From positions 1-64,000 of the forward strand of contig JAUNAJ010000012.1 of assembly GCA_030527645.1 (NCBI GenBank): a stretch of DNA of 64,000 nucleotides, given 5' to 3'. This document shows, one piece after another, positions 24,194 to 33,127 of this stretch; the stretch's first letter is position 1, and every line of letters begins with the position of its first letter. The notes under the pieces were generated by a model, which did not search any database, was not told the DNA's origin, and saw only the letters and a list, made by a program, of their open reading frames with translations. The DNA comes from Lachnospiraceae bacterium (lineage in GTDB: Bacteria > Bacillota > Clostridia > Lachnospirales > Lachnospiraceae). The position numbers and the translations under genes were made by a program.

Positions 24194-26485
24194 ATGGCAG
24201 CTAGAAAAACTACGACAACGAAAGCAGCAGCGGCAAAAACTGCATCAAAGGCAGCAGCGGCTGAAGAAATTAAAGAATCTGAACAGGCAGCAGAAGCAGT
24301 GGTAAAAGAGGCAGCTGCCGAAGCGGAAAAGACTGTGGCTGAAGAAATAGCGGAGGAACCGAAGAAAGCACCCGCTAAAAAAACAGCAGCGAAAAAGCCT
24401 GCAGCAAAGAAAACTGTTAAGAAAGCTGCAGAGGTGAAGATAGATGAAAAAGCAGCTGCAGCAGAGAAAAAAGCAGCAGAGGTGAAAGAATCTGCTGAAG
24501 AGGTGAAAACAGCAGAAGAGTCAAAAAAAGCACCGGCTAGAAAAGCAGCGGCAAGGAAAACTGTTAAGAAAACAGAAGAGGCTGCGGTAGAAGAAAAAGC
24601 AGCGAAAGAATCTGCTGCAAATGTGCAGACAGCAGAGCCGGAAGTAAAAGCGGAAGAAGCGCCTGAGAAAGCGCCGGCAAAGAAAGCATCCGCTAAAAAA
24701 ACAGCAGCGAAAAAGCCTGCAGCAAAGAGAACTTCCAAGAAGGCAGATGATGCAGCGAAGGCTCCGAAGGCAGAAGTTAAAGCAGAGCCGGAAGTGAAGG
24801 CGGCGGCGGAAGCGGCAAAAGCAGAGCCGGAAGCAAAGGCAGATGAAGCAGAAAAAGCAGAGCCTGAAGCAAAGGCAACGGAAGCAGCAAAAGCAGAGCC
24901 GGAAGCAAAGGCAGTGGAAGAAACACCAAAAGCTGAGGCGGATGAAAAAACAGTAGAAGCAGCAACACTGACAGCAGAAGAAGCGATACAGGAGCCGGTC
25001 ATCGAGGAAGCACCTGCAGTGGACTACGGTCCGAGAAGAAGTGTTGTATTTATCGGTTCTGAATGTTATCCGTTCGTAAAATCCGGCGGACTGGGCGATG
25101 TAATGTATGCTCTTCCGAAGGAGCTGGCAAGACAGAACTGTGATGTGAAGGTGATCCTGCCCCGCTATGCCTGCATTCCCTGGGAGTATCAGGAGAAGAT
25201 GGTCTACAGAGGATCCTTTGATATGGATCTCTGTTCTGACGGCCGCAGATTCTATGTGGGAATCATGGAGTATGTATGGGACGGCGTTGTCTATGATTTC
25301 ATTGACAACCAGGAATTCTTCACCAACGGAAATCCGTACACTAATCTGGTGGATGATATTCCGAAGTTCTGCTATTTCGGAAAGGCTGCTCTTGCAGCAC
25401 TTCTGTACATGGACTGGATCCCGGATGTGATCCACTGCCATGACTGGCAGGCAGGACTGGTTCCGCTGTACCTGAGAACCATGTTCGAGAATACAAAGCT
25501 TGCAAGTGCGAAAACAGTATTTACCATCCATAATCTCAGATTCCAGGGAATTTACAATATTGAAACCATTCAGTACTGGTCCGGACTGCCGGATTATGTA
25601 TTCAACAAGGACTGCCTGACTCAGAACTGGCTGGATGCCAACATGCTGAAGGGCGGACTTGCTTATTCGAATATGATCACCACCGTAAGCCATACCTATG
25701 CCGGTGAGATCCAGACACCGTTCTTTGGTGAGGGACTGGATGATCACCTGCGGTATCATTCCGGAAAACTCAGAGGAATTGTAAACGGTATTGATGTGGA
25801 GACCTGGGATCCGGCTACTGACTGGAGAGTTCCTGTGAACTACAGTACGGCGGATGCGATTGCCAAAAAGAAAGAGAATAAGGCAATTCTGCAGGAGGAA
25901 GTCGGTCTGGAAAAGGATGACGGCAAGTTCGTGATCGGTTTGATCTCCCGTCTTACCAACCAGAAGGGACTGGACCTGATCAATGCCATTATTCCGGCTC
26001 TTATGGACGGCAACACACAGATTGCTGTTCTCGGAACCGGCGATCCACAGTATGAGGATTCCTTCCGGTACTATGAAAATGCATACAAGGGATCCGTATC
26101 CTCAAGCATTATGTATGATGAAACAAGAGCGCACAGAATCTATGCAGGAGCCGATGCTCTTCTTGTTCCGTCCCTGTTTGAGCCCTGTGGTCTGACTCAG
26201 CTGAATGCAATGCGCTACGGAACTGTTCCGATCGTTCGCGAGACCGGCGGACTGAAGGATACAGTAGAGCCTTACAACCAGTTTGAGAACACCGGTAACG
26301 GCTTTACCTTTGACCGCTATGAGACCGGACTGCTTCTGGATGCATGTAACAGAGCAAAAACTCTGTTCTTTACAGAGCGTGACCGCTGGGATGAGATGAT
26401 CATCCGCGACATGCAGAAGGATGTATCCTGGGCTAAGGCAGCAAAACAGTACAAGGATATGTATCTGGAGCTGACCCAGAGATAA
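24194..26485 (+). CDS. glgA: Glycogen synthase with a 276-residue Ala/Lys/Glu-rich N-terminal extension
   Basis: Residues 277-763 are a full GT5 glycogen/starch synthase: RRSVVFIGSECYPFVKSGGL and GDVMYALP hold the ADP-glucose lysine motif KxGGLGD. VIHCHDWQAGL, TIHNLRFQG, ISRLTNQKGLDL and PSLFEPCGLTQLNAMRYG follow. Residues 1-276 are low-complexity, built from repeated KKAPAKKTAAKKPAAKKT-like and KAEPEAKA-like units, resembling histone H1-type tails. The lysine-rich half precedes a glutamate-rich half. The frame is continuous and AAGGAG precedes the ATG at 24194, so the extension should be translated. No other glycogen gene is adjacent; trpS follows after 25 nt. Confidence 0.93.
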   Translation: MAARKTTTTKAAAAKTASKAAAAEEIKESEQAAEAVVKEAAAEAEKTVAEEIAEEPKKAPAKKTAAKKPAAKKTVKKAAEVKIDEKAAAAEKKAAEVKESAEEVKTAEESKKAPARKAAARKTVKKTEEAAVEEKAAKESAANVQTAEPEVKAEEAPEKAPAKKASAKKTAAKKPAAKRTSKKADDAAKAPKAEVKAEPEVKAAAEAAKAEPEAKADEAEKAEPEAKATEAAKAEPEAKAVEETPKAEADEKTVEAATLTAEEAIQEPVIEEAPAVDYGPRRSVVFIGSECYPFVKSGGLGDVMYALPKELARQNCDVKVILPRYACIPWEYQEKMVYRGSFDMDLCSDGRRFYVGIMEYVWDGVVYDFIDNQEFFTNGNPYTNLVDDIPKFCYFGKAALAALLYMDWIPDVIHCHDWQAGLVPLYLRTMFENTKLASAKTVFTIHNLRFQGIYNIETIQYWSGLPDYVFNKDCLTQNWLDANMLKGGLAYSNMITTVSHTYAGEIQTPFFGEGLDDHLRYHSGKLRGIVNGIDVETWDPATDWRVPVNYSTADAIAKKKENKAILQEEVGLEKDDGKFVIGLISRLTNQKGLDLINAIIPALMDGNTQIAVLGTGDPQYEDSFRYYENAYKGSVSSSIMYDETRAHRIYAGADALLVPSLFEPCGLTQLNAMRYGTVPIVRETGGLKDTVEPYNQFENTGNGFTFDRYETGLLLDACNRAKTLFFTERDRWDEMIIRDMQKDVSWAKAAKQYKDMYLELTQR

Positions 26486-26510
26486 TAAACAGAACTAGAG
26501 GTATTACACA

Positions 26511-27515
26511 ATGATTAACGACAAGAAAGTTCTTTTTTCCGGCATGCAGGCAACCGGAAATCTTACGATTGGAAACTATCTGGGAGCACTGAAGAACTGG
26601 ATCACTCTCAGCGACGAGTATGAGTGTTTCTACAGTGTTGTGGACATGCATTCCATCACGGTACGCCAGAATCCTGCAGAACTGAGAAAGAGAGCGAGAA
26701 AGCTGCTGCAGATTTATATTGCAGCAGGCCTGGATCCGGAAAAAAACTGTATCTATTATCAGTCCCATGTTTCCGGTCATGCTGAGCTTGCCTGGATCCT
26801 GAACTGCTTTACCTACATGGGTGAACTGAACCGCATGACTCAGTTTAAGGATAAATCAGCAAAGCACGCCGACAATATCAATGCAGGCCTTTTCACCTAC
26901 CCGGTTCTGATGGCAGCGGATATCCTGCTGTATCAGGCAGATGTAGTTCCGGTTGGAATCGACCAGATGCAGCATCTGGAGCTGACCAGAGACCTGGCTG
27001 AGCGCTTCAACAATATCTACGGTGACGTGTTCACTGTGCCGGAGGCTTATATCGGTAAGGTAGGAGCGAAGATCATGAGTCTTCAGGATCCTTCGAAAAA
27101 AATGTCTAAATCCGATGAGAATCCAAATGCCAGCATTTATCTGATGGATGATGCTGATACAGTGGCAAGAAAATGCAAACGTGCCGTTACAGACTCCGAG
27201 GGAGTGATCCTTTACCGCGATGAGCAGCCGGGAGTAAAAAATCTGCTGGATATCTATCGTGCATGTACAGGAAAATCCGTAGAAGAGGTCCTGAAGGAAT
27301 TTGAAGGACAGGGATACGGAGTTTTAAAAACTGCTGTTACCGAGTCTGTGAACTCTGTTCTGCAGCCGCTGCAGGCCAGGGTTGCAGAACTGGAAAAAGA
27401 CAAAGGCTATGTGGACTCTATCATTAAGAATAATGCAGAGAAAGCACAGTATTATTCCAACAAGACACTTCGCAAGGTTCAGAAAAAGATCGGATTCCCC
27501 GAGAGAATTCGATAG
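26511..27515 (+). CDS. trpS: Tryptophanyl-tRNA synthetase
   Basis: The 334-residue class I enzyme starts KKVLFSGMQATGNLTIGNYL, where TIGN is the HIGH-type motif, and has KKMSKSDENPNASIYLMDD as the KMSKS loop. MAADILLYQADVVPVGIDQM and the C-terminal YYSNKTLRKVQKKIGF are also typical. The length fits bacterial TrpS. AGAGGT precedes the ATG. It lies just 25 nt behind the glycogen synthase gene, so both may share a transcript, and no T-box leader is visible in that gap. Confidence 0.95.
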   Translation: MINDKKVLFSGMQATGNLTIGNYLGALKNWITLSDEYECFYSVVDMHSITVRQNPAELRKRARKLLQIYIAAGLDPEKNCIYYQSHVSGHAELAWILNCFTYMGELNRMTQFKDKSAKHADNINAGLFTYPVLMAADILLYQADVVPVGIDQMQHLELTRDLAERFNNIYGDVFTVPEAYIGKVGAKIMSLQDPSKKMSKSDENPNASIYLMDDADTVARKCKRAVTDSEGVILYRDEQPGVKNLLDIYRACTGKSVEEVLKEFEGQGYGVLKTAVTESVNSVLQPLQARVAELEKDKGYVDSIIKNNAEKAQYYSNKTLRKVQKKIGFPERIR

Positions 27516-27573
27516 ACTGCAGCAGGAGCATCGAAGTATTTCGCTGAATTAGTTCAACAGAATGAAAGATTGG

Positions 27574-27617
27574 AAAAGAGGCAGTCGCAGCTGTTCAGCT
27601 GCGGGCTGCCTCTTTTT
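27574..27617 (+). terminator. Terminator after trpS
   Basis: AAAAGAGGCAG pairs with CTGCCTCTTTTT, with an inner CGCAGCTG/CAGCTGCG stem, ending in five T residues. Confidence 0.85.
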
Positions 27618-27619
27618 AC

Positions 27620-27654
27620 GCAAACAACGAGCCATGCGGCAATGCCTGCATGGC
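27620..27654. repeat. Copy of the GCAAACAACG repeat family
   Basis: GCAAACAACGAGCCATGC starts the element, and GCCATGC pairs with GCATGGC at its end. It shares its start with the element at 15597 and lies between two convergent genes. Confidence 0.5.
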
Positions 27655-27657
27655 TGT

Positions 27658-28572
27658 TTATGGTTGTTTTTTGAAACGGAACATCTTCCAGTCTTCCGGG
27701 AGAGAAGCGGTAATCAGAAGAGGATCCTTTGTGATCGGATGAATGAATTCCAGTGATCTGGAATGAAGTGCCTGTCGTCCCGGCTCGGAAATTCCACCGG
27801 GATTGTAGAGGGAATCCCCCAGAAGCGGATGACCAATGGCATTCATATGCACACGGATCTGATGGGTGCGGCCGGTTTCCAGGTGAAGCCTGATCAGTGA
27901 ACAGGGCTGTCCGTGCAGAGAGAAGGTATCCAGTGTCCGGTAGTGGGTCACTGCTCGTTCTCCGTTCACAGGATCGATACAGCGTTCAATAATGGAGGAG
28001 TCCTTTCTTCCGATCGGAAGAGAAATGGTCCCCACCGGCTCGGTCGTACCTTCCACCAGTGCCAGATACGTTCTTCTGATCCTGCGCTCCCGCATGTCAG
28101 CGGAAAGAATGCATGCGCTCAATGCATGTCGTGCAAGGATCAGGGCGCCGGTAGTATCCCGGTCCAGCCGGTTAATACATCGGTAGGAGAAGGGCTCCTT
28201 TTTCTGCTCGTAATAATATGCAGCTGCATTGGCCAGAGTATTTTCGAAATTTCCTCTGGAGGGATGGATCGGCAGTCCGCTTGGCTTGTTGACAACAAGG
28301 ATGTCCTCGTCTTCGTACAGGATGTCAAAAGGGATATCGGTGGGGACTAGTTTTTCCGGTGATTCCTCCTCCGGAAGAAGCACCTCCAGCAGATCGCCTT
28401 CCCGGAGAGGAACATTCAGGAAGGATGGGGATCCGTTCAGCAGAACAGAATGCTCCCGCAGCTTCAGGCGGGTCAGAAGATGTGCGGAAAAACCGAAGGA
28501 TCGAAGATAATGAAGAATCTGAGTGCCTGCAGCGGCAGGCGGGATGGTCAGTGTGAGTTTTGTTCTTAGCAT
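27658..28572 (-). CDS. RluA family 23S rRNA/tRNA pseudouridine synthase
   Basis: The 304-residue protein has an S4-like N-terminal RNA-binding part (LLTRLKLREHSVLLNGSPSF, VPLREGDLLEV) and the RluA catalytic domain with INRLDRDTTGALILAR, where the Asp of RLDRDT is the nucleophile. HQIRVHMNAIGHPLLGDSLY also fits. The target uridine cannot be told (RluC/D-like group). The ribosome site ahead of the ATG at 28572 is weak. Confidence 0.9.
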   Translation of the reverse strand: MLRTKLTLTIPPAAAGTQILHYLRSFGFSAHLLTRLKLREHSVLLNGSPSFLNVPLREGDLLEVLLPEEESPEKLVPTDIPFDILYEDEDILVVNKPSGLPIHPSRGNFENTLANAAAYYYEQKKEPFSYRCINRLDRDTTGALILARHALSACILSADMRERRIRRTYLALVEGTTEPVGTISLPIGRKDSSIIERCIDPVNGERAVTHYRTLDTFSLHGQPCSLIRLHLETGRTHQIRVHMNAIGHPLLGDSLYNPGGISEPGRQALHSRSLEFIHPITKDPLLITASLPEDWKMFRFKKQP

Positions 28573-28976
28573 ATCTGTATTTTAGACGGAAGCAGAGCCC
28601 TTGTAAAGATGTCCGGTGAACAGTTACCTTGAACAGATTGTATCACCCTTCTGACTGAACATAGTGTTCAATCGCCGTTCTGTTTTTATTCGAGAACAGT
28701 AAGAAGTGACGAAATAGTTTTATAGAATTGCGATAACTGTTAGTAGTGTGGTATAAATAAGTCAGATGCTACGATGATTTGTGGTATTTTACCAAAAAAC
28801 GATTCCGTTTTTCGCAGAACGATGTGTTCAAAAAAATGATTTTGAATGGGCTGGCCTTCTGTTTCACTCGATTCTTTCGAGAAGAAGAATAAAAAGTATT
28901 GAACAAAGTGTGCAGAGCACAGTATGATTACAGCAGATGATGTTCAGTAAAACATGAAAGAGAGGGAATAAATTCT
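28573..28976. other. Intergenic region with two promoter candidates
   Basis: A short GGTGAACAGTTAC motif of the dispersed palindrome family lies at 28615-28627. TTGCGA (28728-28733) with TATAAA (28752-28757), 18-nt spacer, is one possible promoter. TTGAAC (28899-28904) with TATGAT (28923-28928), also 18 nt, is closer to the PucR gene and is preferred. No gene is seen. Confidence 0.5.
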
Positions 28977-30584
28977 ATGGAGAACAGGAATCGCACAGTT
29001 TTTCACCTGAGTCCCGGAATTCTTGCTGAGGATCTTGGAAGAGTTCTGAAGGGGATTTCTTTTATTCCCGGGGACAATCGGCAGACGCTGGAGGATGTCC
29101 GGTTTTATTCGGAACAGCAGAGGCCGGAAGAACGATATGTCTATCTTCTTGATGAGCAGCAGATGAATACAGTAAAGAAATTTCCGTCAGAGGGAGCGTA
29201 TGTTGTGCTTGGAAAGCTTCCTGATGACGTGAAAACCGGACGGGCTTCCGTAATAACAGTGCCGTGTCAGGTGTACACGGCCACCGGGGGAGGCCCGGAA
29301 CAATCCGGTGAACAGCTGCTTTCTGATATTCGGACAGTATTTAATCTATGTCTGGGGGTGTTTCACAGACATAGGGAGTGGGCTTCTAAGCTCCAGGAAA
29401 TCGTCCTGCATCGCGGGAGCATTGATGAGCTGTGTACGGTAAGCTATGAGTACTTCGGCAATCCAATGTTCGTACATGATCCTCAGCTGTATATTCTTTC
29501 CTGTCCGATCTGGAAGGAGGGAATGGTGAATTGGGAGCGGGATGAGCTGACCGGTACCCTTGCAGCTCCTGCTGAACTCCTGAGTGAGTTTCAGCTGGAT
29601 TCAGAATATCAGAATACATTGAGGACCAGTGAAGCACAGTTTTTTTCAGCTGATCTGAGAGGCCACAGAGACCTGTATGTAAATCTGTGGAACGAATACG
29701 GCGGTTATATGGGCAGACTGGTGATCGTAGAGCTTGAGAAGCCTATTCGGGAAGGTCAGAAGCAGGCTGCTGAATATCTTGCAGGTCTGATCAGGGATGT
29801 ACTCCTTGGGTACGGAAATCTTCAGGAGGTGCATGGACGAGCCTTTGACAGGCTGATAGAAAATCTTCTGACCGGTGAACAGATCTCAGATGAGGCTGTG
29901 GCTGACCGTATCCGTAAGCTGGGATGGCAGGTGCAGGACAGTTATACATGTCTTGTGTTGTATTCCGAAACCAATGCAGAAGGCCATTTTTCCAATATCA
30001 GCTTCTGCAATTATCTGGAATCTGTCATACAGGGAAGCCATGCGCTGCTGCTGGATGAACGAGTGGTCGTTCTGATCAACACAAGGGTGAATCCTGATTT
30101 TCATCCGGCGATGATAGAGGTGCTTCGCGATAATCTGTATATGGCAGGAATCAGCAATGGTTTTTCTGATCTGCTGCAGATCCGTTTTTATTATCGGCAG
30201 GCACAGATCGCCCTGAACAGCTGCCTGGCAAGAAAAGAAATTAAATGGTATACCGCATTTTCAGCGGTTGCGTCTGAGTATATCCTGAGCCATGCAGCCC
30301 GGGAGCTGCCTCCGGAATATATCTGTGATCCGGTGCTTCCGTTTCTGGACAGGTATGACAGTGCAAACGGGACAGAGCTTCTGAAGACACTGCGGACCTA
30401 TGTTCTTTCGGAAAGGAATACTGTACAGGCATCCAGGGCATTGTATATTGGAAGAAGTACATTGTTTTACAGGCTGAGAACCATTACTGAACTGACCGGA
30501 TTAGATGGAGAGCGGATGGCAGAGCCGGAAAGAAACCTGTACCTGAGGATATCCTTCTTTCTGTGGGATCATCTGCGGCAGTAA
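28977..30584 (+). CDS. PucR family transcription regulator
   Basis: The 535-residue protein ends with the PucR C-terminal helix-turn-helix: LLKTLRTYVLSERNTVQASR, ALYIGRSTLFYRLRTITELT. The middle has the GGDEF-like CdaR/PucR linker region (LVLYSETNAEGHFS, ERVVVLINTR). The N-terminal 280 residues include the family pattern GSIDELCTVSYEYFGNPMFV and probably sense a ligand. PucR/CdaR proteins control purine, sugar-acid or methyl-compound pathways. The next gene on the same strand is a UroD/MtaA-like protein, a likely target. GAGAGGGA precedes the ATG. Confidence 0.85.
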   Translation: MENRNRTVFHLSPGILAEDLGRVLKGISFIPGDNRQTLEDVRFYSEQQRPEERYVYLLDEQQMNTVKKFPSEGAYVVLGKLPDDVKTGRASVITVPCQVYTATGGGPEQSGEQLLSDIRTVFNLCLGVFHRHREWASKLQEIVLHRGSIDELCTVSYEYFGNPMFVHDPQLYILSCPIWKEGMVNWERDELTGTLAAPAELLSEFQLDSEYQNTLRTSEAQFFSADLRGHRDLYVNLWNEYGGYMGRLVIVELEKPIREGQKQAAEYLAGLIRDVLLGYGNLQEVHGRAFDRLIENLLTGEQISDEAVADRIRKLGWQVQDSYTCLVLYSETNAEGHFSNISFCNYLESVIQGSHALLLDERVVVLINTRVNPDFHPAMIEVLRDNLYMAGISNGFSDLLQIRFYYRQAQIALNSCLARKEIKWYTAFSAVASEYILSHAARELPPEYICDPVLPFLDRYDSANGTELLKTLRTYVLSERNTVQASRALYIGRSTLFYRLRTITELTGLDGERMAEPERNLYLRISFFLWDHLRQ

Positions 30585-30724
30585 GTGCAGAACTGCTGTT
30601 GGAGTGATTTTCGCCGCTTCAGGTGCAGTGTTGTGAAAAACAGAATTATTTGAATATAGACAGCCGGAGCTGTTTGTAGATACATTGGAAAAAGTATGAG
30701 AGTAGTGAAAGGAGAGTATAAACT

Positions 30725-31738
30725 ATGATGACATCAAGCGAGTTGTTCCTGGAAACCCTGAAAAAGGACGGCAAACCGGAGAGACTTTTAAAACAGTATG
30801 AGGGATGCACCTTCTTCCCTCCGAACCCTGCAAACAACTTTGTACGAGGAAACCGTCATCGTGGAATGGAACCGTTGATCGATAAATTCGGAACCACAAT
30901 TCTGTGGCCGGAAGGACAGATCGCAGCTATGCCTCACGTTACTGCAGACAACAAAGTAATCGATGATATCTGCGAGTGGAAAAATCAGCTGCAGATTCCG
31001 GATATTCTGAAGGAGACAGATGATCCGGCACTGTGGGAGCCGTTCAAGCAGAAAGGAAAGGAAATCAAAGAGTCCGGATCCCTGTTCATGGCATTTATGC
31101 CAACCGGAGTTTTTGAGCGTCTGCATTTCCTGATGGGATTTGAGGATATGCTGATGAACTTCCTGCTTGAGGAAGATGATATGATGGAGCTCTGCGAGGA
31201 GATTGGAAAATACCGTCTCACTCTGACAAAGATGATCGTAGATTATCTGGAGCCTGATGTAATCCTTACTCATGATGACTGGGGATCAAAGACAAATCTG
31301 TTCACATCTCCGGAGGTATGGAGACAGTTTATCAAACCGCAGTATGTTGAGCAGTACAAGTATATGAAGGATCACAACGTGATCATTATGCATCACGCAG
31401 ATTCCTTCATGGAACCGATCATTGAGGATATGGTTGAGCTGGGAATCGATGTATGGCAGGGAACCATTCCTTCCAATGATATTCCGAAGCTGCAGAAACA
31501 GTTGGACGGACGCATGGTTCTGATGGGTGGTCTGGATGCTGCAGTCGTTGACCGTGAGGATTCTACAGTAGAAGAGATCACAGAGCATGTTACAAAAGCA
31601 TGTGAGGCGTATGCTCCGGGCGGACATTTCATCCCCTGCATTACCTATGGCGGACCGGGCTGTCTGTTCCCGCAGGCGGATCCTGCAATCAATGCAGCAA
31701 TTGATGAGTTCAACAAAAAAACATACGGTATCTGCTGA
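30725..31738 (+). CDS. Uroporphyrinogen decarboxylase (UroD)/MtaA-like family protein
   Basis: The 337-residue protein follows the UroD/corrinoid-methyltransferase fold: FGTTILWPEG, MAFMPTGVFERLHFLMGFED, DVILTHDDWGSKTNLFTSPE, WRQFIKPQYVEQYKYMKDHN and GIDVWQGTIPSNDI. The zinc-ligand HxC motif of MtaA/MtbA-type methyltransferases is replaced by MHHADSF, and a heme decarboxylase role is unlikely without other hem genes. It could act on a methylated or carboxylated small molecule; the reaction is unknown. GAAAGGAGA precedes the double ATG. A strong terminator ends it, so it is monocistronic or joined to PucR. Confidence 0.78.
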   Translation: MMTSSELFLETLKKDGKPERLLKQYEGCTFFPPNPANNFVRGNRHRGMEPLIDKFGTTILWPEGQIAAMPHVTADNKVIDDICEWKNQLQIPDILKETDDPALWEPFKQKGKEIKESGSLFMAFMPTGVFERLHFLMGFEDMLMNFLLEEDDMMELCEEIGKYRLTLTKMIVDYLEPDVILTHDDWGSKTNLFTSPEVWRQFIKPQYVEQYKYMKDHNVIIMHHADSFMEPIIEDMVELGIDVWQGTIPSNDIPKLQKQLDGRMVLMGGLDAAVVDREDSTVEEITEHVTKACEAYAPGGHFIPCITYGGPGCLFPQADPAINAAIDEFNKKTYGIC

Positions 31739-31762
31739 TCACCGCACTATTTGAGTCCCTCA

Positions 31763-31798
31763 GGGGCAGAGAGATAGTTCTCTCTGCCCCTTGTTTTT
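31763..31798 (+). terminator. Terminator after the UroD-like gene
   Basis: GGGGCAGAGAGA (31763-31774) pairs perfectly with TCTCTCTGCCCC (31779-31790) around TAGT, followed by TTGTTTTT. Confidence 0.92.
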
Positions 31799-31800
31799 GT

Positions 31801-31826
31801 GCAATAACAAGCTATGCGGACATGCC
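31801..31826. repeat. Partial copy of the GCAAACAACG repeat family
   Basis: GCAATAACAAGCTATGCGGA followed by CATGCC resembles the first half of the elements at 15597 and 27620; the second hairpin arm is missing. Confidence 0.35.
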
Positions 31827-31932
31827 GTTTCACGGGATCAAATTGTATTTTTGGTAGATGTATAGTATGATTGTTGCAATGCAGGCATCGGATCCGTGAG
31901 GAATTATTTATTTATAGGAAATAATTGATTGT

Positions 31933-33072
31933 ATGAAAAGTAAAGTGGTATTAGTACCGTGTTTAGATTATGAAGAGGAGCATGTGTATGAAGCCCTTCG
32001 TGCAGGTGTGAACCTGCTGGGGGGACTTGCAGATCTGATCCGTCCGGAGGAAAAAATCCTTTTGAAGCTGAATCTGGTGAGAAGCGCACCGCTGGACCGG
32101 GCTGTGGTGACCCACCCTTCCATCGTGGGAGCATTTGCCCGGATTTTACGGGAGGTGGGATATCGCAGTGTTTCGGCGGGAGATTCCAGCGGCTTTGGAA
32201 ATCCTTTGAAGACCATGTATGATCTTGGATTTGCGGCGGAGCTGGCAAAGAACGGAGCCAGACCTGCAGAGTTCAGGGAAGCAGTAAAGACTGCTTATCC
32301 GGAAGGGATCCATGCGAAGGAATTTATGCTGTCGGATGCAGTGGTGCATGCAGACTGTCTGATCAGCATGCCGAAGATGAAGACCCATGCACTGGAGCAT
32401 ATTACCGGTGCTGTAAAGAATCAGTACGGCTGCATTTATGGAAAGAATAAAGCAGTGGGACATACCATTTATCCAAGTCCGGAAAGCTTTGGCAGAATGC
32501 TGGTGGATCTGAACCGCTGTGTTGCGCCCAGACTCTTTATTATGGACGGAATTATGGCCATGGAAGGCAACGGTCCTACCTCCGGGGATCCTGTTCCCAT
32601 GAATGTACTTCTTTTGTCCACGGATCCGGTTGCCATGGATACTGTGTTCAGCTATCTGGTGTATCTGGATCCGGAAATCGTTCCTACAAACGTATACGGG
32701 CAGCAGATGGGTCTGGGCACCTGTGATCCTGCATCTATTGAACTTCTGACCCCGGAGGGAGAGCTGTCTCTGGAGGAAGCACAGAGGAAATATGGGAATC
32801 CCGATTTTCATGTGGTTCGAAAAAAAGGAAAACCAAAGGGTATCATGGGGAAGATCAGTCTGTTTCAGAGGTTCCGCAGGCATCCTTATATAATAGAAGA
32901 GAAGTGCAGGCGCTGCGGCATCTGCACAGACAGCTGCCCGGTAGAAGGAAAAGCATTGACGTTCCGAAATGGAAGGCAGCAGCCTCCGGTGTACGATTAC
33001 AGGAAATGCATCCGCTGCTTTTGCTGTCAGGAGATGTGCCCCCATCAGGCAATCGAGGTAAAGGGACGGTGA
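31933..33072 (+). CDS. DUF362 protein with two [4Fe-4S] ferredoxin motifs
   Basis: The 379-residue protein has a DUF362 domain (residues about 1-290, with LLKLNLVRSAPLDRAVVTHP, SAGDSSGFG, LISMPKMKTHALEHITGAVK, MDGIMAMEGNGPTSGDPV). A C-terminal 2[4Fe-4S] module follows, CRRCGICTDSCPV and CIRCFCCQEMCPHQ. DUF362 proteins are common in anaerobes; their reactions are largely unknown, and redox or metal-centre roles are suspected. AGGAAA lies rather far upstream of the ATG. It is followed by an ABC-F gene after 55 nt. Confidence 0.85.
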   Translation: MKSKVVLVPCLDYEEEHVYEALRAGVNLLGGLADLIRPEEKILLKLNLVRSAPLDRAVVTHPSIVGAFARILREVGYRSVSAGDSSGFGNPLKTMYDLGFAAELAKNGARPAEFREAVKTAYPEGIHAKEFMLSDAVVHADCLISMPKMKTHALEHITGAVKNQYGCIYGKNKAVGHTIYPSPESFGRMLVDLNRCVAPRLFIMDGIMAMEGNGPTSGDPVPMNVLLLSTDPVAMDTVFSYLVYLDPEIVPTNVYGQQMGLGTCDPASIELLTPEGELSLEEAQRKYGNPDFHVVRKKGKPKGIMGKISLFQRFRRHPYIIEEKCRRCGICTDSCPVEGKALTFRNGRQQPPVYDYRKCIRCFCCQEMCPHQAIEVKGR

Positions 33073-33127
33073 GAGTCTCTTATGACAGGATAGAAGGTAA
33101 AAAATTACATAAGAAAAGAGAAACTGA

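Noticed and set aside
24067-25002. Ser/Ala/Phe-rich - strand frame opposite the glycogen synthase extension
   Set aside because: Its repeats are the mirror of the Lys/Ala/Glu codons on the + strand, and no start signal or family match is seen.
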